Below, one piece after another: positions 1 to 6,106 of a stretch of 7,911 nucleotides of DNA (within the stretch, counting starts at the first letter, position 1; each line of letters starts with the position of its first letter). Origin of the DNA: Noviherbaspirillum sp. (GTDB lineage: Bacteria; Pseudomonadota; Gammaproteobacteria; Burkholderiales; Burkholderiaceae); NCBI GenBank assembly GCA_028292785.1, contig JAQGLQ010000387.1:1-7911 (forward strand), read 5' to 3'. Both the position numbers and the translations under genes were made by a program. The notes under the pieces were generated by a model, which was given only the letters and a program-made list of their open reading frames with translations, was not told the origin of the DNA and did not search any database.

Positions 1-215
1 AAACATTCCCCAAAGAAACGAATAATGTGCCTTAAATACATTTTTGTCTCTAAAATACGACATTTATGTGGCAAATTTGCTATTAATTTGCACGTAAAGC
101 TCTTATAGCTTTCGTTTTTTGGCGTCCGAAAGTTAACATGTCGTTGTATTACTAGTTTTGCAAAAGACGTTTCCACGTGAACGTATCCACGTGTTTCTTA
201 GGAGTAAATTGATAA
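1..215 (+). promoter_or_regulatory. AT-rich upstream region and leader of the porin gene
   Basis: This stretch is much richer in A and T than the coding DNA and must carry the control signals of the porin. I could not settle on a convincing -35/-10 pair. Three structures stand out. GCAAATTTGC (71-80) is a perfect palindrome, and its half AATTTGC recurs 11 bp on (74-80 and 85-91). AAAGCT-cttat-AGCTTT (96-112) is a short hairpin followed by six T (115-120). A 14-bp tandem repeat lies at 167-194. The Shine-Dalgarno AGGAG is at 200-204, 11 nt before the ATG. Osmotic or other regulation is plausible for a porin but is not shown here. Confidence 0.45.
167..194. repeat. 14-bp tandem repeat carrying CACGTG palindromes
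   Basis: ACGTTTCCACGTGA (167-180) is followed directly by ACGTATCCACGTGT (181-194), matching at 12 of 14 positions. Each copy contains the palindrome CACGTG (174-179 and 188-193). The two palindromes can also pair with each other across an 8-nt loop, which would put a small hairpin a few bases before the porin ribosome binding site. It could be an operator or an mRNA structure; the sequence does not decide which. Confidence 0.6.
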
Positions 216-1316
216 ATGAAAAAGTCACTTCTCGCACTCGCAGTGTTGGGAGCATTCGCTAATACGGCATTTGCTCAGACCAGCGTTTCCATCTACGGTA
301 TCGTCGACGCGGGCGTAAACTTTGACAATGGCAAAGAAGCTGGTGGCAGACAATGGTCGCTTGCATCCGGTCAACAAAGCAGCAGCCGGATCGGTTTCAA
401 GGGCACGGAAGCCCTTGGCGGCGGTCTTTCCGCAAGCTTCACTTTGGAAAACGGCTTTAGCGCCGATACGGGCGCCCTCGGCAACGGCAGCCGTCTGTTC
501 GGTCGCCAGGCATGGGTTGGCCTCGACGGCGGTTTCGGCTCGGTCAAGCTCGGTCGTCAGTACAGCACTATTTATAACGCACTCAATGCAATCGACCCGT
601 TCGGCGTCAACCAGGCTGGCGATATGCAGCGTGTCTACGCTTACGGCCTTGGCAAACTCGATCCGATCGCCCGTTCCGACAACACCATCACGTACAGCTC
701 GCCGAATTTCGGCGGCTTCAGCGCATCGGTCGGCTACAAGTTCGGCGAAACAGCCGGCGCATTCAATACCAACAGCAGCAAGTTTGCCGGTGTAGGTTAT
801 GCCAATGGCCCGCTTAACGTAGTGTTCGCTTATCAGAACACGGACGCTGTCGGATTCACGACAGGCGCAACATCCGCTGGTGGCCTGACGACTTCCGCAG
901 GACTCTCAGTCGCTGCACTGCCGGCTGTTGTCGGTCTGGGTGCCACTACCGCCGATGTGAAGACAGCCTTCCTGGGCGGCACCTATGACTTCGGCGTGGT
1001 CAAGGCTCACCTCGGCTTTGGCGACACGAAACTGGAAGCCGTTGGCGACTCGAAAATCCGTAACTACATGGTCGGCGTTACCGCCCCCCTTGGTGCAAAC
1101 AGCGTTTATGCATCGTGGAACCGCAACGACGTTCGTGACATCCGTGCAGGCACTTCGGATCAGTACGCGATCGGTTATTCGCATCCGATCTCCAAGCGCA
1201 CTAACTTCTACACATCGATCGGCTACACGAAGAACGATTCCAACGTTCGTCTGAACGCTTCCGGAAACGGTGGAAACGATCGTGAATTCCAGGCAGGTGT
1301 CCGTCACCTGTTCTAA
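216..1316 (+). CDS. Gram-negative general porin (trimeric beta-barrel outer membrane protein)
   Basis: This 366-residue protein forms a diffusion channel for small hydrophilic solutes in the outer membrane. A Sec signal peptide covers residues 1-20, with likely cleavage after A-F-A, so the mature protein starts Q-T-S-V-S-I-Y-G, the usual first beta strand of betaproteobacterial porins. Other family hallmarks are GFKGTEALGGGL near residue 60, the stretch FGRQAWVGLDGGFGSVKLGRQ at about 95-115 leading into the constriction loop, alternating amphipathic strands throughout, and a C-terminal phenylalanine (V-R-H-L-F), which is the barrel assembly signal. The length is normal for the family. The ATG at 216 has AGGAG upstream and gives an intact signal peptide. 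It is transcribed alone and ends in a strong terminator. Substrate selectivity cannot be read from the sequence. Family assignment is very secure, and no orthologue name is justified. Confidence 0.96.
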   Translation: MKKSLLALAVLGAFANTAFAQTSVSIYGIVDAGVNFDNGKEAGGRQWSLASGQQSSSRIGFKGTEALGGGLSASFTLENGFSADTGALGNGSRLFGRQAWVGLDGGFGSVKLGRQYSTIYNALNAIDPFGVNQAGDMQRVYAYGLGKLDPIARSDNTITYSSPNFGGFSASVGYKFGETAGAFNTNSSKFAGVGYANGPLNVVFAYQNTDAVGFTTGATSAGGLTTSAGLSVAALPAVVGLGATTADVKTAFLGGTYDFGVVKAHLGFGDTKLEAVGDSKIRNYMVGVTAPLGANSVYASWNRNDVRDIRAGTSDQYAIGYSHPISKRTNFYTSIGYTKNDSNVRLNASGNGGNDREFQAGVRHLF

Positions 1317-1320
1317 TGCC

Positions 1321-1346
1321 TGCATGCGCGTGTAGCGCGCATTGCA
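1321..1346 (+). other. hairpin just after the porin stop codon
   Basis: TGCATGCGCG (1321-1330) can pair with CGCGCATTGCA (1336-1346) across a 5-nt loop, with a single bulged T, giving a ten-pair stem. It starts four bases after the stop codon and sits immediately before the terminator hairpin, so the porin mRNA ends in two stacked stems. It has no T-tract of its own, so it is not itself a terminator. It may protect the 3' end of an abundant mRNA. Confidence 0.5.
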
Positions 1347-1351
1347 TGTAG

Positions 1352-1387
1352 AAATGCCAGTCAGTTGATCTGACTGGCATTTTTTTT
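1352..1387 (+). terminator. intrinsic terminator of the porin gene
   Basis: ATGCCAGTCAG (1354-1364) pairs perfectly with CTGACTGGCAT (1370-1380) across the loop TTGAT. The stem can be extended by A-T pairs into the run of seven T at 1381-1387. This is a textbook Rho-independent terminator, 35 bp after the porin stop codon on the same strand. Confidence 0.93.
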
Positions 1388-1434
1388 ACCCGCTTCGTTT
1401 GCAAGCTCGCGAGCGAAAGCGCGATTGAACTCCC

Positions 1435-1466
1435 AAAAAAAGAGGGGATACCTAAAGGTATCCCCT
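1435..1466 (-). terminator. intrinsic terminator of the small secreted repeat protein
   Basis: GGGGATACC (1444-1452) and GGTATCCCC (1457-1465) form a perfect nine-pair stem with a 4-nt loop. Read on the minus strand, the stem is followed by the complement of AAAAAAA (1435-1441), a run of seven T. It lies 30 bp beyond the stop codon of the minus-strand gene at 1496-1957. Together with the porin terminator, it closes off the two convergent genes. Confidence 0.92.
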
Positions 1467-1495
1467 TCCCGCAAAGACGTCGCGCGTGCTGTGGC

Positions 1496-1957
1496 TTACC
1501 TGTTGCTGGTACCCGTACTATAAGCGCCGCTGCCCGATGCGCCCGAATTCACCGAGCCGCTGCCGGATGCCGCCTTGCCGGGATAGGCCGACGCATCGCC
1601 GGTCGATGTTATCGGACCCGATTTGTCGTTGGCTCCCGACATAGTGCGGCTGCTCGCCGTGCCGGAGGACTGGCGCTGCATGCCAGATGCGCTACTACCG
1701 GAAGAACCGGAATCCGAGGCGCCGCTGGAGGAAGATCCGGTCGCCGGCGCCGCAGTGCCACTGCTATAGGCCCCGCTTCCGGAAGCTCCGGCATCGGTCG
1801 AGCCGCTGCCTGCAGCGGCTTTGCCGGGATAAGCAGACGCATCGCCGGGAGCTTGCGAGCGTGTGGAATCGGATTGCGCATGGACGCTTGCACTGCCCAG
1901 CATGATCGCTACGGCGGTAAAGCCCATCAGATGCTTCAAAGTCTTGGATTGAGTCAT
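1496..1957 (-). CDS. small secreted Gly/Ser/Ala-rich repeat protein, function unknown
   Basis: This 153-residue protein is not one I recognise. Residues 1-27 form a Sec signal peptide: basic start M-T-Q-S-K-T-L-K-H, hydrophobic core G-F-T-A-V-A-I-M-L, cleavage after V-H-A. The mature part is dominated by Gly, Ser and Ala and is probably disordered. It contains two copies of a 31-residue unit (38-68 and 120-150) with the core GDASAYPGKAA and GASGSGAYS, identical at 26 of 31 positions. Between them lies a Ser/Gly spacer. No catalytic motif or cysteine is present in the mature part. The frame stays open upstream to an ATG at 2092, but I chose the ATG at 1957 because AGGAG lies 7 nt before it and the signal peptide begins there; the extension has no secretion features. 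The gene is monocistronic with its own terminator. A periplasmic or surface role is inference only. Confidence 0.85.
   Translation of the reverse strand: MTQSKTLKHLMGFTAVAIMLGSASVHAQSDSTRSQAPGDASAYPGKAAAGSGSTDAGASGSGAYSSGTAAPATGSSSSGASDSGSSGSSASGMQRQSSGTASSRTMSGANDKSGPITSTGDASAYPGKAASGSGSVNSGASGSGAYSTGTSNR
1508..1600 (-). repeat. second copy of the internal 31-residue duplication
   Basis: This encodes residues 120-150 of the small secreted protein (G-D-A-S-A-Y-P-G-K-A-A-S, then the Gly/Ser part ending A-Y-S-T-G-T). It differs from the first copy at five residues. The protein ends three residues later. Confidence 0.85.
1754..1846 (-). repeat. first copy of the internal 31-residue duplication
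   Basis: This encodes residues 38-68 of the small secreted protein (G-D-A-S-A-Y-P-G-K-A-A-A, then the Gly/Ser part ending A-Y-S-S-G-T). Twenty-six of 31 residues match the other copy, with synonymous DNA differences as well, so the duplication is not recent. Confidence 0.85.
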
Positions 1958-2297
1958 TCTTTCGCTCCTGGTCTGGTTAATGAGACTACATGGCCATGCG
2001 TCGCAAATACCATGCCATTCGCTGCAGCAGTTGTGATGTGAATGCGAAATAGAAGGTGTTTGCGAAAGCTGCATCGGGCTTATCGCAAGCAAGCGCCCGA
2101 TCCGCGCGGCTTCAGTGCCGCCTGCGACGAGCGGTGCATGTTTTCCTCAAACAGGCTGGGCTGTTTCATTCTATAAAGATGCCGTCATCGTCTAATACTT
2201 TGCCCTAGTAATTTTTTCTATTAAAAGTAAATTTAGCAAACCGGTTTCCCGGCGCATCGAATGTTGACGCGCCTGAAACATAGATACTTCATGGAAT
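1958..2297. other. intergenic region between two divergent genes
   Basis: These 340 bases separate the small secreted protein gene (-) from the PLD-family gene (+) and must hold both promoters. AGGAG of the minus-strand gene lies at 1965-1969. ATCGGGC (2073-2079) and GCCCGAT (2095-2101) form an inverted repeat with a 15-nt loop but no T-tract. An AT-rich block runs from about 2190 to 2240 and is the most promoter-like part. I found no -35/-10 pair with good spacing on either strand: TTGACG at 2264-2269 has no matching -10. No convincing small gene was seen. Confidence 0.5.
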
Positions 2298-3593
2298 ATG
2301 ATGGCGCTCAATTATTTCAATATCTTCGCCTTCTTCGCCATCGGCATTCTTGCCGCGCTGACTTTCGTCGTACTTTTTGAACCAGGCCTTGCGTACAGGA
2401 TAGATGTGCCGCTGCCAGCTCCGGACACCGATGATTTTTTCCGCCTGCTCGGTGCGGTCGTCGACGAGCCCGCGCTCGACGTCGCCAACTACGATGTGCT
2501 GACCGACGGCGCGGCCTTCTATTCCGCGGAGCTGGAGGCGATACGCAATGCGACAGCGTCGATCCATCTTGAAGCCTATATTTTTCACGTCACTCCCATT
2601 GGCAAGCGCTTTCTCGACGCGCTGACCGAACGCGCGGCGCAAGGAATTCAGGTGCGCGTAGTGGTAGATGCGGTAGGCAGCATGCTGACGCCGAACCGCT
2701 TTTTCGACGGCCTGCGCGCGGCCGGCGGTCGAGCCGTCTGGTATCACCCGTTTCGCTGGTACACGCTCAAGCGCCTCAATAACCGCACGCATCGCGAGCT
2801 TCTCGTCATCGATGGCTTGACCGGGTTCATCGGCGGCGCCGGGATAGCGACGGCATGGTGGGAGGGCGAGAAGGGCCAGAGGCCCTGGCGCGATACGATG
2901 TTGCGGGTCGATGGTCCGATCGCCGCCGCGTTGCAAACCGTCTTCATAGAAAACTGGCTGGAAGGGACCGGCGAGATTCTCGCTGGTGAAGGGATATTCC
3001 CGGCCTGCAATCGTTATCAGCCGCCGACCTCGGTCGGACAGAAGCTGAGCCTCGTGGTGGCCAGCACGCCATCGGCCGGACGCGCAACCCGCGCGCGTAT
3101 CCTGTTCCAGATGCTCGTTGCCGCCGCACGGACCAGCATCTGCGTCAATTCACCGTATTTTCTGCCCGACCGGGCGATGAGGCGTGAATTGCTCCGTGCC
3201 ACCCGGCGCGGCGTGCAGGTCACCGTCATCGTTCCCGGCAAACACAACAACCATCCGATGGCCCGGCGAGCGAGCCGACGCCACTATGGCGAGCTGCTGG
3301 CGGGCGGCGTCATCATTCACGAGTACGAGCCGGGAATGATTCACGCAAAGATCATGATCGTCGATGCGATCTGGTCGGTTATTGGCTCGACGAATTTCGA
3401 CAACCGTTCATTCGGGCTGAATGACGAAGTCAATCTGGCCGTCATGGATAACGATATGGCTACGCGATTGGCGACCGATTTCGCGCTTGATCTGCGATCG
3501 AGCCGACGGGTCGATTTCAGCGAATGGGCGCGCCGTCCCGTGACGGAGCGCCTGCTCGCTCTGGCAGGCATTCTGATCGAACGCCACGAATGA
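2298..3593 (+). CDS. phospholipase D / cardiolipin-synthase-family membrane protein
   Basis: This 431-residue protein belongs to the HKD superfamily and most resembles bacterial cardiolipin synthases, which join phosphatidyl groups to make cardiolipin at the inner membrane. A hydrophobic segment at about residues 5-28 should anchor it. Two PLD half-domains follow. The second is canonical: H349-A-K351, D356, then G-S-T-N-F-D-N-R-S-F (363-372). The first reads H165-R-E167, D172, then G-G-A-G-I, so the usual Lys of HxK is Glu. NSPYF (284-288) and SIHLEAYIF (88-96) are also typical of the family. The length is close to ClsB-type enzymes. The start is uncertain: ATG codons at 2298 and 2301 are adjacent, with only a weak GGA at 2293-2295, which suits 2301 better. 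The gene stands alone and converges on the CAP lipoprotein gene 21 bp beyond its stop. Cardiolipin synthesis is likely but not proven. Confidence 0.88.
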   Translation: MMALNYFNIFAFFAIGILAALTFVVLFEPGLAYRIDVPLPAPDTDDFFRLLGAVVDEPALDVANYDVLTDGAAFYSAELEAIRNATASIHLEAYIFHVTPIGKRFLDALTERAAQGIQVRVVVDAVGSMLTPNRFFDGLRAAGGRAVWYHPFRWYTLKRLNNRTHRELLVIDGLTGFIGGAGIATAWWEGEKGQRPWRDTMLRVDGPIAAALQTVFIENWLEGTGEILAGEGIFPACNRYQPPTSVGQKLSLVVASTPSAGRATRARILFQMLVAAARTSICVNSPYFLPDRAMRRELLRATRRGVQVTVIVPGKHNNHPMARRASRRHYGELLAGGVIIHEYEPGMIHAKIMIVDAIWSVIGSTNFDNRSFGLNDEVNLAVMDNDMATRLATDFALDLRSSRRVDFSEWARRPVTERLLALAGILIERHE

Positions 3594-3614
3594 AGGACGG
3601 TTGCAGCGACACGC

Positions 3615-4616
3615 CTATTGCGTTCTGAACGACCAGCTGCGCTCGACCGGGACACCGTCCACCGTGCCGGCGAATCGCACCTCATAAGTCGTCTGCGGGG
3701 CCAGTATGCCGGTGGGTATGATGGATGCGGCCGAAAGCGGGGTTTCGGAATCGGTCTGATGCGTCAGCAGCCTGACCGGCAGATCCGCGCCGCCGCGCGG
3801 GCGTATCGCAAAGGTCTGCACGCCGATCGTGGCCGTGATGTTCGCATGCACGCTCACCGGGTATCCGACCTCGTTGCGATCGGGCACGGGGTCCGGTATT
3901 TCGCGATCGCTGAAGAATATGGTCGGGACCAGTTGCTGGTTATCGTACGGGTAGATAACAACTGTGCCGCGCGGAATCCCCGGTGCCAGCCCGTTGGTCG
4001 CAAGGTTGGTGGTGAAATAGGTATAGCCGTTGGTGACTGTCGCCGATCCCGTGCCTGCTTCCTTGAACGTTGGTTCGAGTATCGCGTAGCGATGATAGAT
4101 GGCCGCGATCAGATTTTCGACGGCCCCGAATCCGGACTGCTCCGCGGTGGCTGAAATCACTTCACCGTGGGCATAACTCCTCTGGGTGAAAACATAATTC
4201 GCCGCCGCTAGTCTGTCGCCGGGACTCACGCCGGTAAAGCCCGGCCTGCCAGGCGTCTCGATATGCGTGATCGTGTCGTTCAGCTTCTGATAATTGGAAT
4301 GCGCCTGTGCCGCCGCGTCGATCAAGCCATTGCGCGTCACTGCCGGCAATCCGGTCTGCACTCTCCGGTAATTTATCCAGTTCAATCCATCGACGACGGT
4401 ATTTCCGGTGAATGCCGGCGCATTGGGATCCTGTAGAGCCTGCTGGGTAGCCGTTTGCGTCAGCGATGAGGAAGATGCCCCGCCGGACGTCTGGTTGGCG
4501 TCTGCGGCGTTATCCCCTTCGCCGCCACCGCCGCCGCATGCGGCAAGCAATGCCGTCATCAGCGCTATGGAGCAAGCGGCGGATAACTCTGCCACTGAGC
4601 CTCGGACTCGATGCAT
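3615..4616 (-). CDS. CAP/SCP-domain lipoprotein with C-terminal Ig-like domain
   Basis: This 333-residue lipoprotein has a signal sequence ending in the lipobox L-A-A-C (Cys27), followed by five glycines and a Ser/Thr/Gln-rich linker to about residue 65. Residues 75-208 form a CAP (SCP/PR-1-like) domain: LNWINYRRVQTGLP (78-91), AAQAHSNYQ (102-110), H118, FTG (127-129), GE (151-152), and YHRYAILEPTFKEAGTG (174-190). H118, E152 and H175 are candidates for the polar cavity of the family. Residues of about 245-331 look like an Ig-type beta sandwich (TTYEVRF ending in SWSFRT). CAP proteins are secreted and bind lipids or have other, often unknown, roles; no activity can be assigned here. The ATG at 4616 was chosen because AAGGAA lies 5 nt before it and it directly begins the signal peptide; an in-frame ATG at 4682 would add a non-signal stretch. 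Sorting to the outer membrane is likely, since Gly rather than Asp follows the Cys. Confidence 0.9.
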   Translation of the reverse strand: MHRVRGSVAELSAACSIALMTALLAACGGGGGEGDNAADANQTSGGASSSSLTQTATQQALQDPNAPAFTGNTVVDGLNWINYRRVQTGLPAVTRNGLIDAAAQAHSNYQKLNDTITHIETPGRPGFTGVSPGDRLAAANYVFTQRSYAHGEVISATAEQSGFGAVENLIAAIYHRYAILEPTFKEAGTGSATVTNGYTYFTTNLATNGLAPGIPRGTVVIYPYDNQQLVPTIFFSDREIPDPVPDRNEVGYPVSVHANITATIGVQTFAIRPRGGADLPVRLLTHQTDSETPLSAASIIPTGILAPQTTYEVRFAGTVDGVPVERSWSFRTQ

Positions 4617-4621
4617 GAATG

Positions 4622-4627
4622 TTCCTT
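4622..4627 (-). promoter_or_regulatory. ribosome binding site fixing the CAP lipoprotein start
   Basis: On the minus strand this reads AAGGAA, 5 nt before the ATG at 4616. No comparable site precedes the upstream in-frame ATG at 4682. Confidence 0.7.
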
Positions 4628-4690
4628 GAATGGTGGTTATCGATTCGTGCTTGCGTGATACGTCCATATTTTCCAAATACAAACCGAAAT

Positions 4691-4720
4691 ATTATGTAGG
4701 CGTCAATTGTATGATCGCAA
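4691..4720 (-). promoter_or_regulatory. possible promoter of the CAP lipoprotein gene
   Basis: On the minus strand, TTGCGA (4715-4720) and CATAAT (4691-4696) are separated by 18 bp. They match the sigma70 consensus at 4 and 5 of 6 positions. Transcription would begin near 4684, giving a leader of about 68 nt. It would also fall just upstream of the alternative ATG at 4682, so promoter position alone does not exclude that start. The match is moderate, and the region is AT-rich enough for chance hits. Confidence 0.35.
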
Positions 4721-4828
4721 GCAAATCGCGGGTCGGCTATTCATCAGGACCTTGCGCAGTATCGAATATCCCTAAGAAATAATTCCCGTGGAATACTTGA
4801 GCCCGGTCACGTTACTGCGCGGCAATTA

Positions 4829-4857
4829 ATGACAGATACCTATGCGTGGCATATAAA
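4829..4857 (+). promoter_or_regulatory. sigma70-type promoter of the CHRD lipoprotein gene
   Basis: ATGACA (4829-4834) and TATAAA (4852-4857) each match the consensus at 5 of 6 positions and are spaced by exactly 17 bp. The start of transcription would be near 4864, giving a leader of about 100 nt before the ATG at 4964. The -35 box contains the most upstream in-frame ATG of this reading frame, so that codon would not be on the mRNA. Confidence 0.6.
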
Positions 4858-4952
4858 TAGAAACGTCCCGGCATGGCCGCGACTGCGCGGATGCGGCGGC
4901 AGAACTCCTTTTCTGATAAAGCCCGCTTCATGCGTCTACCCGATTATGCTGT

Positions 4953-4956
4953 GGAG
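4953..4956 (+). promoter_or_regulatory. ribosome binding site fixing the CHRD lipoprotein start
   Basis: GGAG sits 7 nt before the ATG at 4964, the ideal distance, and that ATG begins a clean lipoprotein signal sequence. Confidence 0.7.
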
Positions 4957-4963
4957 CAGCTTC

Positions 4964-6106
4964 ATGAAAACCGGTTTGATCAGCTTGTTCGTTCGCTGGA
5001 CTGTCGTTCTGATCGCGATATCATCGCTTGCAGCCTGTGGCGGCGGTGGCGGCGATCGCGCGGTTGCGAACGTGGTTGATGCAAACCGCCTCGCGGGCGA
5101 TAACGCATTTACGGCGACGCTGAGCGGAGGACAGGAAGCGCGGCCCACTGCCAGCACGGCGCTCGGTGCGGGCACCCTGATTGTCGACCCGTCCACGCGC
5201 CGCTTCACGGCGACCATCGTCACGGCCGGGATGACAGGCACGAGCGCGCATATCCTTGATTCGGCGCTCGGCGTGACAGGCACGGTGATTCATACGCTGA
5301 GCGAGACGGCGCCTGGCAGCGGCATCTGGAGTATGCAAGCCACGCTTAGCGAGACGCAACTGAATACCCTGCGCGGCGGCGGTTATTCCTTCAGCGTGCG
5401 CAGCAACGCCTTTCCCGAAGGAGAGATCCGGGGTCCGATACTTGCGCGGCTATCGACCGCTGCGGAGAGCGGCGTCAGCGGAACCGGCACCACCGCGGCT
5501 GCCACGACGACGGCCACCGTGTTCAAGAACGCCTTGACCGGCACGCAGGTCGTACCCTCTGCTGCAACCGGAGCGAGCGCGATCGGGACCGCCGCCATCG
5601 ATCACGTGACGAGGACGCTGACGGTTGCCATCAACAGCGCGGACGTCGCGGGCATCGAAGCGCATGTGCACGAGGGGGAACCCGGCATCAACGGTCCCGC
5701 GCTGTTCTCGCTGGCGCAGACGTCGCCTGGCAGCGGGATCTGGTTCGCCAGGGTGGTGCTGACCGACGTGCAGCTCGGCGCGCTTCTGGCCGGCAATCTG
5801 TACTTCGACATTCATAGCGCGGCGCTCCGGAATGGCGAACTCCGTGGGCAGATCATTCAACTGCACCGAAGAGCGCGCCTGAACGACTGCCGGTTCGGCG
5901 GCTTCGGCTTCGATGACTGCTCATTCGATGGCGCCGGATTATTTATCGGATTCGGGCTGGGCGGCGTGGCGCTTGACGACTTTGGCGCCACGGGATTCGA
6001 CGGCGGCGATGCGGGATTCAATGGTGTCGGAAGTTTTGACGGCGGAGCGGCGCCTGCCGATTCCGGTTTCGGCTCGGACTCCCCTGCGCCGGGATTCTTC
6101 TTCTAG
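4964..6106 (+). CDS. lipoprotein with two CHRD domains and a Gly/Asp/Phe-rich tail
   Basis: This 380-residue protein starts M-K-T-G-L and has a hydrophobic core ending in the lipobox L-A-A-C (Cys25), then five glycines. Two CHRD domains follow, at about residues 49-158 and 187-297. Both show the family pattern: an FxxxLxGxQ strand near the start, a central AH, the shared motif PGSGIW, T-x-x-Q-L, an aromatic strand and GE(I/L)RG(P/Q)I at the end. They are joined by a Thr/Ala-rich linker (165-185). The CHRD fold is named after chordin; its bacterial function is not known to me. The last 80 residues are unusual: a short basic stretch (HRRARLND), then low-complexity Gly, Phe and Asp with two cysteines (309 and 319), ending in GFFF. 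The frame opens upstream to 4829, but the -35 box lies there, so 4964 is preferred. It is divergent from the CAP lipoprotein, which has the same lipobox-pentaglycine start, and converges on the next gene with an 18-bp gap. I saw no terminator. Confidence 0.9.
   Translation: MKTGLISLFVRWTVVLIAISSLAACGGGGGDRAVANVVDANRLAGDNAFTATLSGGQEARPTASTALGAGTLIVDPSTRRFTATIVTAGMTGTSAHILDSALGVTGTVIHTLSETAPGSGIWSMQATLSETQLNTLRGGGYSFSVRSNAFPEGEIRGPILARLSTAAESGVSGTGTTAAATTTATVFKNALTGTQVVPSAATGASAIGTAAIDHVTRTLTVAINSADVAGIEAHVHEGEPGINGPALFSLAQTSPGSGIWFARVVLTDVQLGALLAGNLYFDIHSAALRNGELRGQIIQLHRRARLNDCRFGGFGFDDCSFDGAGLFIGFGLGGVALDDFGATGFDGGDAGFNGVGSFDGGAAPADSGFGSDSPAPGFFF

Noticed and set aside
906..1325. 139-codon minus-strand frame within the porin gene
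   Set aside because: Overlaps the porin beta strands entirely, and its start lies in the terminator side; no motif is seen.
1391..1420. GCTCGCGAGC palindrome with flanking CGCTTCG and CGAAAGCG between the two terminators
   Set aside because: Short, imperfect in the outer arms, without a T-tract and with no obvious role; likely chance in GC-rich spacer DNA.
1958..2092. N-terminal extension of the small secreted protein from an ATG at 2092
   Set aside because: The internal ATG at 1957 has an ideal AGGAG and starts a clean signal peptide; the 45-residue extension would bury it.
2264..2292. TTGACG upstream of the PLD-family gene as a -35 box
   Set aside because: No -10 hexamer lies at 16-18 bp; TAGATA at 2281-2286 is only 11 bp away.
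2289..2936. Long open frame (215 codons) on the minus strand inside the PLD-family gene
   Set aside because: It lies wholly against a clearly conserved coding sequence, has no ribosome binding site or recognisable product, and is the usual antisense frame of GC-rich DNA.
3618..4154. 178-codon plus-strand frame opposite the CAP lipoprotein
   Set aside because: Antisense shadow; the product is rich in Arg, Gly and Asp with no domain, and the CAP domain on the other strand is unmistakable.
4829..4963. N-terminal extension of the CHRD lipoprotein from an ATG at 4829
   Set aside because: That ATG lies in the predicted -35 box, and the lipoprotein signal sequence starts at 4964 behind a good ribosome binding site.
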